64,000 nt of DNA from Nitrososphaeraceae archaeon (GCA_021325295.1 JAJPHM010000025.1:1-64000); one strand, 5' to 3'. Shown: positions 16,787-24,920, numbered from the stretch's first letter. Numbers and translations: made by a program. Notes: generated by a model from the sequence alone, not told the origin.

Positions 16787-16981
16787 CTAATCTATCTACC
16801 TACCCTGTCCTGTCTCCTGTTCTATTCTGACCCAGATCTGGATTTAGCTTTCATTTGCCCAGTCTATCCTCTCTGCTTATCCGGTTCTGTGTGTGCAATG
16901 ACGATAATAATGCTTTTTCGGCCCTCAATCCCAAGATAAGTTAAATATATAATGTATCTACAGATGCACCTGTCTTTCTAA

Positions 16982-17728
16982 ATGCAGCTAGTCCAGTTAT
17001 CAGACCTGCACTTTGGCAGCCTCTTCAAGCAGGACACCTTTGACTTGGCAGTCGAAGAGGTAAACAGGCTCAAGCCAGAAGCGGTGATAATTACAGGAGA
17101 CCTGACAGACGACGGCCTGCTTGTGCAGTTCGAGAGGGCCCGCCGCGAGCTGAAAAGGCTTGAATGTCCAAACATCATTGTGCTTGCCGGAAACCACGAC
17201 TACAGGCATACAGGGTACCTGTTATTCAAAAAGTTCTTTCCTTCAAAGCAGGTCTATGAAATTGGCGATGCAGTTATCCTGACCCTTGGCACAGCAAGGC
17301 CTGACAGAGACGAAGGCGAAGTTGGATACAGGCAGAACCTCTGGATGGAAAAGACTTTTTCAAAATATTCTGACAGGACCAAGATAGTTGCCATGCACCA
17401 CCATCTGATAGGAATCCCAGATACAGGCACAGACAAGATCATTATACTTGACGCAGGGGATACACTCAGGACCTGTCTGCATTCAAAAGTAGACCTTGTA
17501 CTATGCGGCCACAAGCACAGGCCCTGGGCTTGGAATCTTGGCCCGCTTGAAATTGCCTATGCAGGAACTGCTTCGTCAGAGAGGTTCCGAGGCTTTTTTG
17601 AGAACTGTTACAACATAGTCAATGTCAAGAAAGGTGCCAAGCCGCAGGTTGATATCAAGATTGTGGGTGGCAAGAGGTTTGCCCTGTCAGAGCTTGTGGA
17701 AAGCTACAGGCCGTTTCTTGAAGCCTGA
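16982..17728 (+). CDS. Calcineurin-like metallophosphoesterase
   Basis: A 248-residue binuclear metal phosphoesterase. All metal-binding motifs are visible in order: DLHFG (8-12), GDLTDDG (near 40), GNHDY (near 78), an HHH segment (AMHHHLIG) and the terminal CGHKH. Substrate is not predictable; related archaeal proteins act on cyclic nucleotides or phosphodiesters. No signal peptide, so cytoplasmic. ATG at 16982, with the TATA-like element AAATATATAATG about 30-40 bases before it. Single-gene unit upstream of the amoC intergenic region. Confidence 0.9.
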   Translation: MQLVQLSDLHFGSLFKQDTFDLAVEEVNRLKPEAVIITGDLTDDGLLVQFERARRELKRLECPNIIVLAGNHDYRHTGYLLFKKFFPSKQVYEIGDAVILTLGTARPDRDEGEVGYRQNLWMEKTFSKYSDRTKIVAMHHHLIGIPDTGTDKIIILDAGDTLRTCLHSKVDLVLCGHKHRPWAWNLGPLEIAYAGTASSERFRGFFENCYNIVNVKKGAKPQVDIKIVGGKRFALSELVESYRPFLEA

Positions 17729-18041
17729 CAGGGATACAATGCATTAAATAACAAGCATGGTCCAGCTAGATTGGCAGCAGTGAAGACTCAGAGTTAATCC
17801 TGAATTTATGAAGAGAAGGCATTTGACTGAGCTGCCAGAATTTTGGCCCAGATTACTGCTCGTCTTTCATGCTAATCATTGGGGATAAGCAGGCTTTTGA
17901 TATGAAGATGCATTATTTTTATATATAGTTTATAATATTTTTGCATATATTGTCGTTTCCTATATGCTAAAATCAATGTCCTATAATCCTGCATGACCTC
18001 TATCTTAATATACCTGCTTCGCAAGAGATAGTTCGACTAAC
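17729..18041 (+). other. AT-rich intergenic region upstream of amoC
   Basis: This 313-bp gap has no credible reading frame. Its right half (about 17905-17960) is very A+T rich with runs such as ATTATTTTTATATATAG and TATAATATTTTTGCATATATTG. The proximal promoter is annotated separately. The long AT-rich segment could serve as an extended promoter or DNA-bending region for a highly expressed gene. Confidence 0.5.
18004..18012 (+). promoter_or_regulatory. Probable TATA box of amoC
   Basis: CTTAATATA lies about 30-38 bases before the amoC ATG at 18042, giving a predicted transcription start about 5-10 bases before the start codon. A weaker AT-rich block lies further upstream. Sequence and spacing are seen; activity is inferred. 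Confidence 0.6.
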
Positions 18042-18605
18042 ATGGCTCAGATGCCAGCACTGATACCAAAAGAAGTAGAAATTCAGAGACTGAAAAAGAT
18101 ATACATAATGGTCATTATGCTCGGCTCGATCGCTGCATCTGTAGAGGTAGACAACTTTGTCGACGGCTCTCTGCACCAGACAGCCATCAGAGACTCGGCA
18201 TTCACGCCAGCTCACTGGTGGTTGTACAGCCACTTCATCGCCCTCCCGCTGGGATGGGGATTTGTGGCCATGTATGACAGAAGGGTGCCAATACTGAGAG
18301 GACCGGGCAACTCTATGAACACGGGCCTCAAGATGACCATTCTGGGCTACTTGGCAACCATGTTCACCATAGGTGTCAACGAGATGTGGCACTTCTGGTT
18401 CGTGGAAGAAATATTCTCAGTTCCAAACCACTGGATGTTTAACATGGGTGTCGTAGTGGCATTCATGGGCGCTCTTGCCTATGTGGTAAGAGTATACGCC
18501 AGACTGGTAGAACTGGGCGCAGAGACTCCAGCCAAGAACCCATATGTAGCCGAAATGTACAAGCTAGCACTCGAAGGCAAGCTGTACAGCAGAAGCATCC
18601 CATAG
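18042..18605 (+). CDS. amoC: Ammonia monooxygenase subunit C (archaeal)
   Basis: Integral membrane subunit of archaeal ammonia monooxygenase. The 187-residue length is typical for archaea. The copper C ligands are visible with the spacing known from PmoC: D41, H45 (D-x3-H) and H58 (13 residues on), in DGSLHQTAIRDSAFTPAH. About five membrane helices follow, including GWGFVAMYDRR and the conserved NEMWHFWFVEEIF. Nitrososphaera-type genomes often carry several amoC copies; this one is a single gene, 7.3 kb from amoB and without amoA or amoX beside it, so it could be the main or an extra copy. A T-rich terminator follows. Confidence 0.96.
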   Translation: MAQMPALIPKEVEIQRLKKIYIMVIMLGSIAASVEVDNFVDGSLHQTAIRDSAFTPAHWWLYSHFIALPLGWGFVAMYDRRVPILRGPGNSMNTGLKMTILGYLATMFTIGVNEMWHFWFVEEIFSVPNHWMFNMGVVVAFMGALAYVVRVYARLVELGAETPAKNPYVAEMYKLALEGKLYSRSIP

Positions 18606-18611
18606 ACGACG

Positions 18612-18630
18612 ACCTTTTTTCTTTTTTTGT
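18612..18630 (+). terminator. T-rich terminator after amoC
   Basis: Two T runs (TTTTTTT and TTTTTTT broken by a C) begin within ten bases of the amoC stop codon. Archaeal intrinsic termination works on such T tracts without needing a hairpin. Confidence 0.55.
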
Positions 18631-18928
18631 CAACTATAACTGAATTTAGCCCAGTTATTGCGGCTTTCAGGACAGTTTTCTGGCATTTTGAGGAATTATA
18701 TGGAACTAACAGGACAAAATCCAGCGCTGCAGAATAGCAGCCACGCTCAACCAGTCGATTCAGTACCGATATTTTGCATGAAAAATCAGTCACAAGTAGC
18801 AGCCAGATCGTGGTTTATGCGTCTGCAGCTGCATAATATCGCATGATTGAATGCTGTAGGTATGATTATTTATTGTCCATCATATAGCAGTCACAAAAGC
18901 AAGCAAGCTTGGGAAAAAATAAATAGAC
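18631..18928. other. Intergenic region between amoC and YHS gene
   Basis: About 300 bases with no convincing gene. One short frame (18658-18846) has unbiased composition and no recognisable motif. A TATA-like AAAAAATAAATAG lies just before the YHS gene start at 18929, close enough that it could overlap the promoter. Confidence 0.4.
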
Positions 18929-19090
18929 ATGGCAGGCCTTGGCACCATGATGCCCGTCGATCCGGTCTGCGGAATAGAGATGGACCAGGAGCTGGCCACC
19001 ACACTTGAGCACAACGGCAAGACTTTTCACTTTTGCTGCGAAGGCTGCAAGAGGATATTTCTCAGAAAACCCGGCAAGTATTCCAAGTAA
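18929..19090 (+). CDS. YHS-domain small protein
   Basis: A 53-residue protein, too short for usual ORF cut-offs. It reads MPVDPVCGIEMDQELA, then HNGKTFHFCCEGCKRIF, ending RKPGKYSK. This is a complete YHS domain, a Cys-containing module found in copper/heavy metal ATPases and as stand-alone metal-binding proteins. The Cys of DPVCG and the FCCEGC motif are intact, so metal (possibly copper) binding is likely. Its place directly after amoC is suggestive because ammonia monooxygenase needs copper, but no functional link is shown. Convergent with the AsnB-like gene, 27 bases away. Confidence 0.85.
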   Translation: MAGLGTMMPVDPVCGIEMDQELATTLEHNGKTFHFCCEGCKRIFLRKPGKYSK

Positions 19091-19117
19091 CCGGCGCTTG
19101 GCTTGTAAACTGAGTTT

Positions 19118-20083
19118 TCACCAGCTTTTCACCGGTGTAACAGGGAACGCTCCGCATACCCTGCAGAACCTTCCCTGCGACTCAAAGCAGCCTCCACAGT
19201 CAGGACAGCGGAGCTTGCAGCTGCCATCCTCCTTTGGCGGAGGAAAATACCTGCGGTATATTTCAAAATAGTAGAGATGCTCCTTGCTCCTTATTCTGAC
19301 GCCGCTCTTTGCAGCCGATGCAGATCCTGCCTGAAATTCCGAACCACTCATTGCCAAGCCTATCAGGTCCTGCAGCCTGTCAGTTGCAGCTCCCTGCTCC
19401 TGTGCAAGCTTTCTCCTCCAGGCAATTTCGCTTCCGACCTTTTGCTCAAAGCATCCGCGCAGGATAAACTTGCCCCACCTTTCTCCAAGGTGGCTCCCTA
19501 CCTTGACTTCAGGGCTCAAAGACTTTGCAAATTCTGCAAATGACCTGTCAAGAAACGGCGTCCTGATGTCTACTCCCAACTGTGCGCCAATCTTGGCTGA
19601 AGAAAAATGCATCACATCCCAGAGCCTCTGCAACTGGGTCTGGAGAGCCTGCAGGTCGTCGTAGTAGCGCTGGAGAAAATTATATCCGGCAAAGAGCTCG
19701 TCCCCGCCGTCTCCTGTCATTATGCTGCGGTAGCCATCTTGCTTTGCCTTCTCTATTGCAGCAAAAGCTACGCTTGAATTTCTTATTTCAATCGGGTCGA
19801 ACGTTCTGAAAAGACGGATTACATTCTCTACAATGTCAAGCAGTTTTTCCTGTCCGATTACAAGCTCGACATGCCTTTTGCTGTATCTGGCTGCAACCTT
19901 TCTTGCATAACCAAAATCAGGGGCATCCGGACCAAAGCCTGCTGCTACAGTATATTCTGGTCTGAGTATCGAAGCCAGGATGCTGCTATCAAGTCCTCCC
20001 GACAAGAGCAGAGCATCAGCATAGTTTCTCTTGACACTTTCTGTCAGCATCTCCACCAGTTTGCGGCAATTGTAGTCCTGCAA
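19118..20083 (-). CDS. AsnB-like amidotransferase synthetase domain with zinc ribbon
   Basis: A 321-residue protein with the PP-loop ATP pyrophosphatase motif SGGLDSS (28-34) and TGDGGDELFAGY (about 120-131) of class B asparagine synthetases. The N-terminal glutamine amidotransferase (class II) domain is missing, so nitrogen would have to come from ammonia or a partner protein; the family also includes non-asparagine ligases. The C-terminus carries a zinc ribbon-like CPDCGGCFESQGRFCRVCG, unusual for the family. ATG at 20083. Its cytoplasmic acceptor substrate is unknown. Confidence 0.85.
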   Translation of the reverse strand: MQDYNCRKLVEMLTESVKRNYADALLLSGGLDSSILASILRPEYTVAAGFGPDAPDFGYARKVAARYSKRHVELVIGQEKLLDIVENVIRLFRTFDPIEIRNSSVAFAAIEKAKQDGYRSIMTGDGGDELFAGYNFLQRYYDDLQALQTQLQRLWDVMHFSSAKIGAQLGVDIRTPFLDRSFAEFAKSLSPEVKVGSHLGERWGKFILRGCFEQKVGSEIAWRRKLAQEQGAATDRLQDLIGLAMSGSEFQAGSASAAKSGVRIRSKEHLYYFEIYRRYFPPPKEDGSCKLRCPDCGGCFESQGRFCRVCGAFPVTPVKSW

Positions 20084-20440
20084 TCAAGATACCTTCCCGT
20101 AGTCAGAAAAATAACATTTCGTTTTCAAATCTGCTTCAATTTCTTTTGCAGTCCCGAAATTTTCTGCCGATTCAGCGAATCAAGGATTTTTTTCTTCCGT
20201 CTCCAAGACAACGCTCTTTGCGTCTTTAGTCAGCTTTGTCATGTCTATCTTATCTTTGATTCGTTTGGATATTATGATACTTAACCCTGTCTTGCTCGGA
20301 AAGTCTCAGGTCTTCTATAAACCCCTTCTCAACAATGTCGCCAAAAAGGTATTCAGAGTGCAATTGTGCAATCATGAATTTCATACATTATGCCGATCTT
20401 TGAAACAAGCGCATAGATAGCAAAATATCTAGATTGATAA
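20084..20440 (-). pseudogene. Degenerate small coding region, frameshifted (tentative)
   Basis: No intact gene lies in this 357-bp gap, but the minus strand shows three consecutive protein-like pieces in different frames: MIAQLHSEYLFGDIVEKGF (start near 20373), then SKRIKDKIDMTKLTKDAKS, then ILDSLNRQKISGLQKKLKQI ending in TGA near 20124. The second change of frame coincides with a run of seven A. The pieces are charged and helical and would join into a protein of roughly 85 residues. This reading may be chance; the family is not recognised. Confidence 0.35.
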
Positions 20441-20986
20441 TTATTTTCTTGGCAGACCCAGGGTCTTTACATACTCTGAAGGAGACAGAAGAGGAATCCC
20501 GATTAACTTTGAAAGCTCATGCCTTTTGTCAATTATCCCTCTGTCTCCAGTCACAAACGCTCCCAAGTCACTGTTCATTTGTTTGGCATGCCTTGCTGCA
20601 GTCAAATGCATAATATCCAAGGTACGAAGGCCGGCTTGCATGCATACCATAATCGAGTCGGTAAAAATGCTGGGCATCGGGATATGGATATTTCCAAGTG
20701 CAAATGCTGTATCACCCCCAATATGAATAAAATTGATCTTCAATTCAAGAAGCGTCTGCAAAGCTTTGACGATAAAGATCTTCTTTTCCTGCATATTCCG
20801 GCCAATGTTGTGTTCGAAAAGACGTCCGGCAACCGCCGCAACCTCAAGAACCGTCAGGACAGACGTTTCAGCACGTATTTCGTTTTTTGCAAGGTTTGCA
20901 ACAATGGCGGCCGCGTCAGAATGGTACGGGTCATCATATTTGAGATATGATATGAATACATTTGTGTCCATGTAAAATTGGTGCAT
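20441..20986 (-). CDS. PIN-domain toxin (VapC-like)
   Basis: A 181-residue PIN-domain ribonuclease. Acidic active-site residues fit the family: D7 in FYMDTNVFISYL, a Glu in SVLTVLEVAAV, an Asp in RTLDIMHLTAARH and the terminal TGDRG. It is longer than the usual VapC (about 130) because of an inserted helical segment in the middle. The gene follows the RHH-type antitoxin gene by 21 bases on the same strand, giving a type II toxin-antitoxin pair. The toxin would cleave RNA (often tRNA) when released. Cytoplasmic. Confidence 0.85.
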   Translation of the reverse strand: MHQFYMDTNVFISYLKYDDPYHSDAAAIVANLAKNEIRAETSVLTVLEVAAVAGRLFEHNIGRNMQEKKIFIVKALQTLLELKINFIHIGGDTAFALGNIHIPMPSIFTDSIMVCMQAGLRTLDIMHLTAARHAKQMNSDLGAFVTGDRGIIDKRHELSKLIGIPLLSPSEYVKTLGLPRK

Positions 20987-21007
20987 TGAAACTACCTACA
21001 GGTCTAC

Positions 21008-21289
21008 CTACCTTTCTCTACCTTCGGCCACCATTTCCGCCGCAGTCTTATTTTTTCCACCAAATACCTTGGCAGCAAGCTCTCTGAACTGCCGATCAGA
21101 TAGAGTGTTGCTGGCCTGCTTTAAAACTGGCTCAAGATCAGCTGAGCCAAAAAGCTCGGGGTGCTCTTCTAGGTGATCATGCAGCATAATCCGGACAGCT
21201 TCGCTTTTGTTTTTAAACTTCTTTCGCTTGACCAGCCTATCCAGCTTTTGAATAACCTCACTATCTACTTTGACGTTGAGTACTTCCAT
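21008..21289 (-). CDS. Ribbon-helix-helix antitoxin (VapB/CopG-like)
   Basis: A 93-residue protein with an N-terminal ribbon-helix-helix DNA-binding domain: the strand EVLNVKVD, then helices SEVIQKLDRLVKRKKFKNKSEAVRIML. The C-terminal half is charged and likely wraps the PIN toxin encoded 21 bases downstream. ATG at 21287-21289. The promoter shows a TATA-like TTTATATTA about 25-35 bases upstream and an inverted repeat over the start codon, annotated separately, so the pair probably represses itself. Confidence 0.82.
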   Translation of the reverse strand: MEVLNVKVDSEVIQKLDRLVKRKKFKNKSEAVRIMLHDHLEEHPELFGSADLEPVLKQASNTLSDRQFRELAAKVFGGKNKTAAEMVAEGRER

Positions 21290-21304
21290 GGTAATACAAC
21301 CATG
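21287..21304 (-). promoter_or_regulatory. Inverted repeat over the antitoxin start codon
   Basis: CATGGT-AATACA-ACCATG is a perfect 6-bp inverted repeat with a 6-base spacer that includes the antitoxin ATG. Ribbon-helix-helix proteins bind such palindromes as dimers, so this is a plausible operator for autoregulation. A leaderless transcript would start within it. Confidence 0.5.
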
Positions 21305-21584
21305 TTACGTAATATAAAGGCGTTATGCACCAGATACTTCAAGACCAAATAAGCAATAAACTGCAGCCAGTCTGCTCATAGGTGATGCAATAATGATAAT
21401 TCCAGCTAATCACAGAAAGCTTTCCATTGTAGCCTTGTTTTCTAGACTAGAAAAATAGTTGCAAAAATGTTCTATTCTATCTTTTACTTGCTTGTTCCAC
21501 AAACAGAAAAACAGAACAGGTTCATTTTGATGAATCTAAAATTAGCTCCCTCATATCCAGTACGATGTTGCTATGATTATCATA

Positions 21585-21776
21585 CTTTCAATCTCCTCTG
21601 ATTGGAGATTTACGTTTTAACTAAATTTCCCTCGCAAATTCCCAGATGAGATAGCAGACACTTTCAATCTCCTCTGATTGGAGATTTACGTTTTAACTCA
21701 CTTCCATTTTACCTGTTTTGTCGCCTAGTGCTTTCCTTTCAATCTCCTCTGATTGGAAATTGATTTACGCTTTAAC
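21585..21776 (-). CRISPR. Three-repeat orphan CRISPR array
   Basis: Repeats of 37 bases lie at 21585-21621 and 21661-21697 (identical) and a diverged 41-base copy at 21736-21776. Spacers are 39 bases (21622-21660) and 38 bases (21698-21735). Read on the minus strand the repeat starts GTTAAAACG and ends ATTGAAAG, the common end of type I/III CRISPR repeats, with an internal short palindrome (CTCCAATCAGAGGAG). The diverged copy carries a 4-base insertion and several changes. No cas gene is in the window. The repeat unit is seen; functional state is not known. Confidence 0.82.
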
Positions 21777-22056
21777 AGCTATGGATCAATAAGCAGATCA
21801 GCAGAAAAATGCAGTTGAATATGCCAGCCCCTGGCGGCAAGGCAGTAAGCGAGTATGTCTGCTGCTGAAGCCTCTCATTGCTGCAAGTGGCACCTTTACT
21901 GACAGAATGTTTATTCGCCGAGTGAAAATACAACCACTACTATGGATGACCTGAGCATATGACGATACACTGATCTGCCAATGTTAAATTGACAACAATT
22001 CTTGTGCCATAGAGGAGCTCCGAACTACCCACTCTCTTTTTTCTTAATCTCTTTAC
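21777..22056. other. Region between the CRISPR repeats and the epimerase gene
   Basis: About 280 bases without an open frame of note. If the array is transcribed from the minus strand, this flank would be its leader. It is not especially AT-rich, with a GC-richer stretch (GCCCCTGGCGGCAAGGCAG) in the middle, so a typical leader is not obvious. Confidence 0.35.
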
Positions 22057-22491
22057 TCACTTTGCATTTTCGTGCAAAGTTTCTTTAGCCTCTGCTTTTG
22101 GAGGTGCCTCGCAGAATTCAGTCAGCACTCCATTTAACGATTTTGGGTGGATAAAGGTAATCCGTCTGCCATACGAACCGGACCGCAGGCCTCCAAGCAT
22201 CCTCATGCCACTCTGTTGGGCCCTTGCAACGTCTTTTTCAATGTCATCTGCAGTGATGGCGATATGGTGTATCCCTTCTCCTCTGTCTGTCAGGAATTTT
22301 TTTATCGGGCTGTCGTCTGCCGTTGGCTCCATCAGCTCTATTCTGGTGTCTTCAAGCTCCAGCATCGCAACCTTGACCTTTTCATGCGGCACCTCTTCTA
22401 TTTCCAGCCTGTCCACATTCAGGATCTTTTGGTAATTTTTCAAGGCCTCCTCTACGTTGTTTACTGCTATTGCGATATGGTCTACCCTCAT
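22057..22491 (-). CDS. mce: Methylmalonyl-CoA epimerase
   Basis: Interconverts (S)- and (R)-methylmalonyl-CoA in the 3-hydroxypropionate/4-hydroxybutyrate CO2-fixation cycle, just before the mutase encoded near 34 kb. The 144-residue glyoxalase/VOC-fold protein has the two beta-alpha-beta repeats: VDHIAIAVNNVEEALKNY at the N-terminus and GIHHIAITADDIEKDV in the middle, with metal ligands His, His, and Glu (IELMEP and the terminal GVLTEFCE). It is transcribed alone, on the left of an accessory segment that now separates it from the mutase genes. Confidence 0.93.
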   Translation of the reverse strand: MRVDHIAIAVNNVEEALKNYQKILNVDRLEIEEVPHEKVKVAMLELEDTRIELMEPTADDSPIKKFLTDRGEGIHHIAITADDIEKDVARAQQSGMRMLGGLRSGSYGRRITFIHPKSLNGVLTEFCEAPPKAEAKETLHENAK

Positions 22492-22672
22492 CTTCTCTAT
22501 CCTGACGGTTGAATGGTTGCCTGGTTTATTTTAATTTCTCGTTGACACGACAATCTTCTGGACAGATAATACTGGAAAATCTACAACGTTTTGGCTGGAT
22601 CCAGAGCTGGAGTTGCCTCAACGGGAGCCGGAATTTATATTGTCATCCTGCAGATCAAGTATAGCTGGTCCG

Positions 22673-23176
22673 ATGAATATACCCCTTTACAAAATTGGGA
22701 TAAAAACTGGCTTGCTGGCAGGAGTTATTGCCGGAATCGCTACAGCAGCCGGCTATGTCGGAATTTCACTCTTTTTTATTTATGTGCTCCAGACACCGAT
22801 TGAAAAGTCTACGCTGGTTCCGCATGCAGGTTCTGCTCTTTCTGTTTCTGCCGACCAGCTTGGCATGGTCTCGCTTGCTGCAAGCTCGGCAGTTGCTGGC
22901 GTCATACTTGGCGCAATTCTGGGCGTTGCCTTTTCCTTGATCCATACCAAATACCTCAAAAGAAGAAGCCTCCGGTTAAAGGGCCTGGTTCTTGGCACCG
23001 CGCTGTGGCCTGCAAGCCTTGCCCTTGCCATTTCAAATTCAAACATTTTCGAGCCCGGATTTCTTGTGGCCAAGGTCGCACTAGAGTTCGCAACAGACCT
23101 GCTTGCAGGGTACCTGGTTGGATACTTTTACCTGAGGTTTGCGCTGGCAAAGCCGTTGCCTGATGAGCTTTTGTAA
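22673..23176 (+). CDS. Small polytopic membrane protein, function unknown
   Basis: Four hydrophobic segments are visible in about 167 residues: GLLAGVIAGIATAAGYVGIS, AGVILGAILGVAFSLI, LVLGTALWPASLALAI and the terminal DLLAGYLVGYFYLRFAL, rich in Gly and Ala like small transport or scaffold proteins. The frame extends to an upstream start at 22613, but the TATA-like TTTATATTG near 22634-22642 lies about 30-35 bases before ATG 22673, so I choose 22673 (MNIPLYKIG). I do not recognise the family. Confidence 0.7.
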   Translation: MNIPLYKIGIKTGLLAGVIAGIATAAGYVGISLFFIYVLQTPIEKSTLVPHAGSALSVSADQLGMVSLAASSAVAGVILGAILGVAFSLIHTKYLKRRSLRLKGLVLGTALWPASLALAISNSNIFEPGFLVAKVALEFATDLLAGYLVGYFYLRFALAKPLPDELL

Positions 23177-23231
23177 ACGCCGTTTTATTGAACTATTTTA
23201 TTTATGATTCAACTAGGAAAATCATATAAGA

Positions 23232-24730
23232 TCAGCACACCGTCAGATACTGCCACATTGGAATAAACACATTGGGTTCTTGGATATCCATATAGTCCTT
23301 CGTAATTACAATTGATAGCGGTGGCTTTACCATTGAATTGAAATCCTCAAGCCCCTGCAAACCCCTTATTTGTTCCCGATATTTTACTTCAACCGGCAAT
23401 GACTTGTTGAATAGCTCGATGATAAAATCGACTTCATATTTTTCTCTCCAGTACATTGCCTGGAGGTTGTATGAAGGATCAAAGTCCAGTCGCAGTCTCC
23501 TGCTGTGATCGGCCGAAACAGTTTCAGCTACCTTGCCCATTTCATCGGCAATTGTTAACGTCTGATCGTCCAGTAATGCACACGATGCATTTCTTATGCC
23601 GACGTCATTTACATAGACCTTCTTTTCCCGCCTGATTCGCTTTGCTCTGCTTTTTGAGTATGTTTCTGCTTCAGAGACAAGGAATGCGGACTTGAGCAGA
23701 TAGATGTATGTATTCAGAGTTTCCCGTTTCAGCCCCAGTGTCCTGGCAAGGTTAAAGCGGTTTACAACCTGAGACGACTCTTTGGCCAGCATGGCAAAAA
23801 GGCTCTCCAGTGCTACAGGGTCTCTGACCTTACCTGTTCTCATAATATCCTTGTATATGGTAAGATTGAGATAGTTTCTCAAGTTCTGAGTGCATTCACT
23901 TGTGTCGTCTATTTTTGCAATTTCAGGATAGCCTCCTTTTATGAGGTACTGGTTAAGATAGACCAGTATCTTGTCCTTAAGCGGCGCAAGGTCTTTTGCC
24001 ACAGCTTTTACACTGTCGTAAAATAGCCTTGGGTTATGTGCTTTGACAGCAGTCTGCAAAGCCTGCCGCATCGAAGAGTTTGCAGCGTTAATCGCGTCGG
24101 CGATGGAATCGCCTTCCCTGAACCTGATATATTCAGTGAATTTCATTGGCAGCACAATCTGCGGATTAATCCGGCCAACCAGTGCTTCGGATGTTCCCCG
24201 CAGGATGCTCAGGTTCGAAGAGCCAGAGACTATAAATTTTATCCTGTATCCTAGGTCGTACCACCTTTTCAGCATGTCTTCCCATCTGTGAACTGATTGA
24301 ATTTCGTCTAAAAAAAATATGCCGTTTCTTCAAGCTCGTCAAGCGGCCTTTTTGCTATGCTTGTAGAATAGATATCGAATATTTGCTTGGTTCTACCAAT
24401 AGTCACATTTAGGTACGGGTCATCCAGTGAAAGGTACATCAGGTTCTGGGGTTTTGTTTTGTGCAAAAGGCTTTGTACAAGTTGATAGAGCAGAGTTGTC
24501 TTACCCACCTGCCTTGGACCGACTATTGCAACGATTTTTTGGTTGTCCAGTTGATCGGCAAGCCGCTGGTAGTCATATCGTTTGAATCGTTTTAGTTTGA
24601 CATCAGGAATGGGTTTGCCAGTCCACCACGGATTGTATGTATAAAGGATTCTAAGCAGCTCGCTTTCCTGAGCATCTGCCTTTAAAGCATAGGTGCTGGT
24701 GTCAGGGCCGGCCAACAGACTAGATTGCAT
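23232..24730 (-). pseudogene. AAA+ ATPase (DUF4143-type), frameshifted in Walker B
   Basis: Two minus-strand frames together match a P-loop ATPase of the COG1373 (ATPase + DUF4143) family. The upstream piece (24308-24730) has GPRQVGKTT at residues 71-79 and stops right after TAYFF. The downstream piece (read to 23232) opens LDEIQSVHRWEDM and continues with sensor FIVSGSSN and the PD-(D/E)xK-like C-terminal EVDFII...PVEVKY. The break falls in a run of eight A (24310-24317) on the plus strand, at the Walker B motif; one more T on the coding strand would restore YFFLDEIQ. It may be a pseudogene, a slippery site or a sequence error. Such proteins often occur in genomic islands. Confidence 0.8.
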
Positions 24731-24734
24731 CCCT

Positions 24735-24804
24735 CGTTATATAGGTGACCGTTATAATGGACACCGACTTGCAGAACCATGAACGTTATATCGGACACAT
24801 AACG
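24735..24804. repeat. Three 16-bp imperfect direct repeats plus an inverted repeat
   Basis: Direct copies of CGTTATAnnGGnnAC-type sequence start at 24735 (CGTTATATAGGTGACC), 24750 (CGTTATAATGGACACC) and 24784 (CGTTATATCGGACACA). The third also makes an inverted repeat with ATAACG at 24799-24804. They cover the promoter of the ATPase gene, whose TATA-like sequence on the minus strand is part of the repeats. They could be operator sites or iteron-like binding sites. Seen directly; role inferred. Confidence 0.55.
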
Positions 24805-24920
24805 ACAATCTGAGGCTCAGCATGGCATCATCATTGCTACTGCCCTGTAGTTGTCAATGCTCATGAGCTCTAGGTTAGCGCGGAAGAGAAGTTGAGAAAT
24901 GGAGATATTGTTCATTCAGG

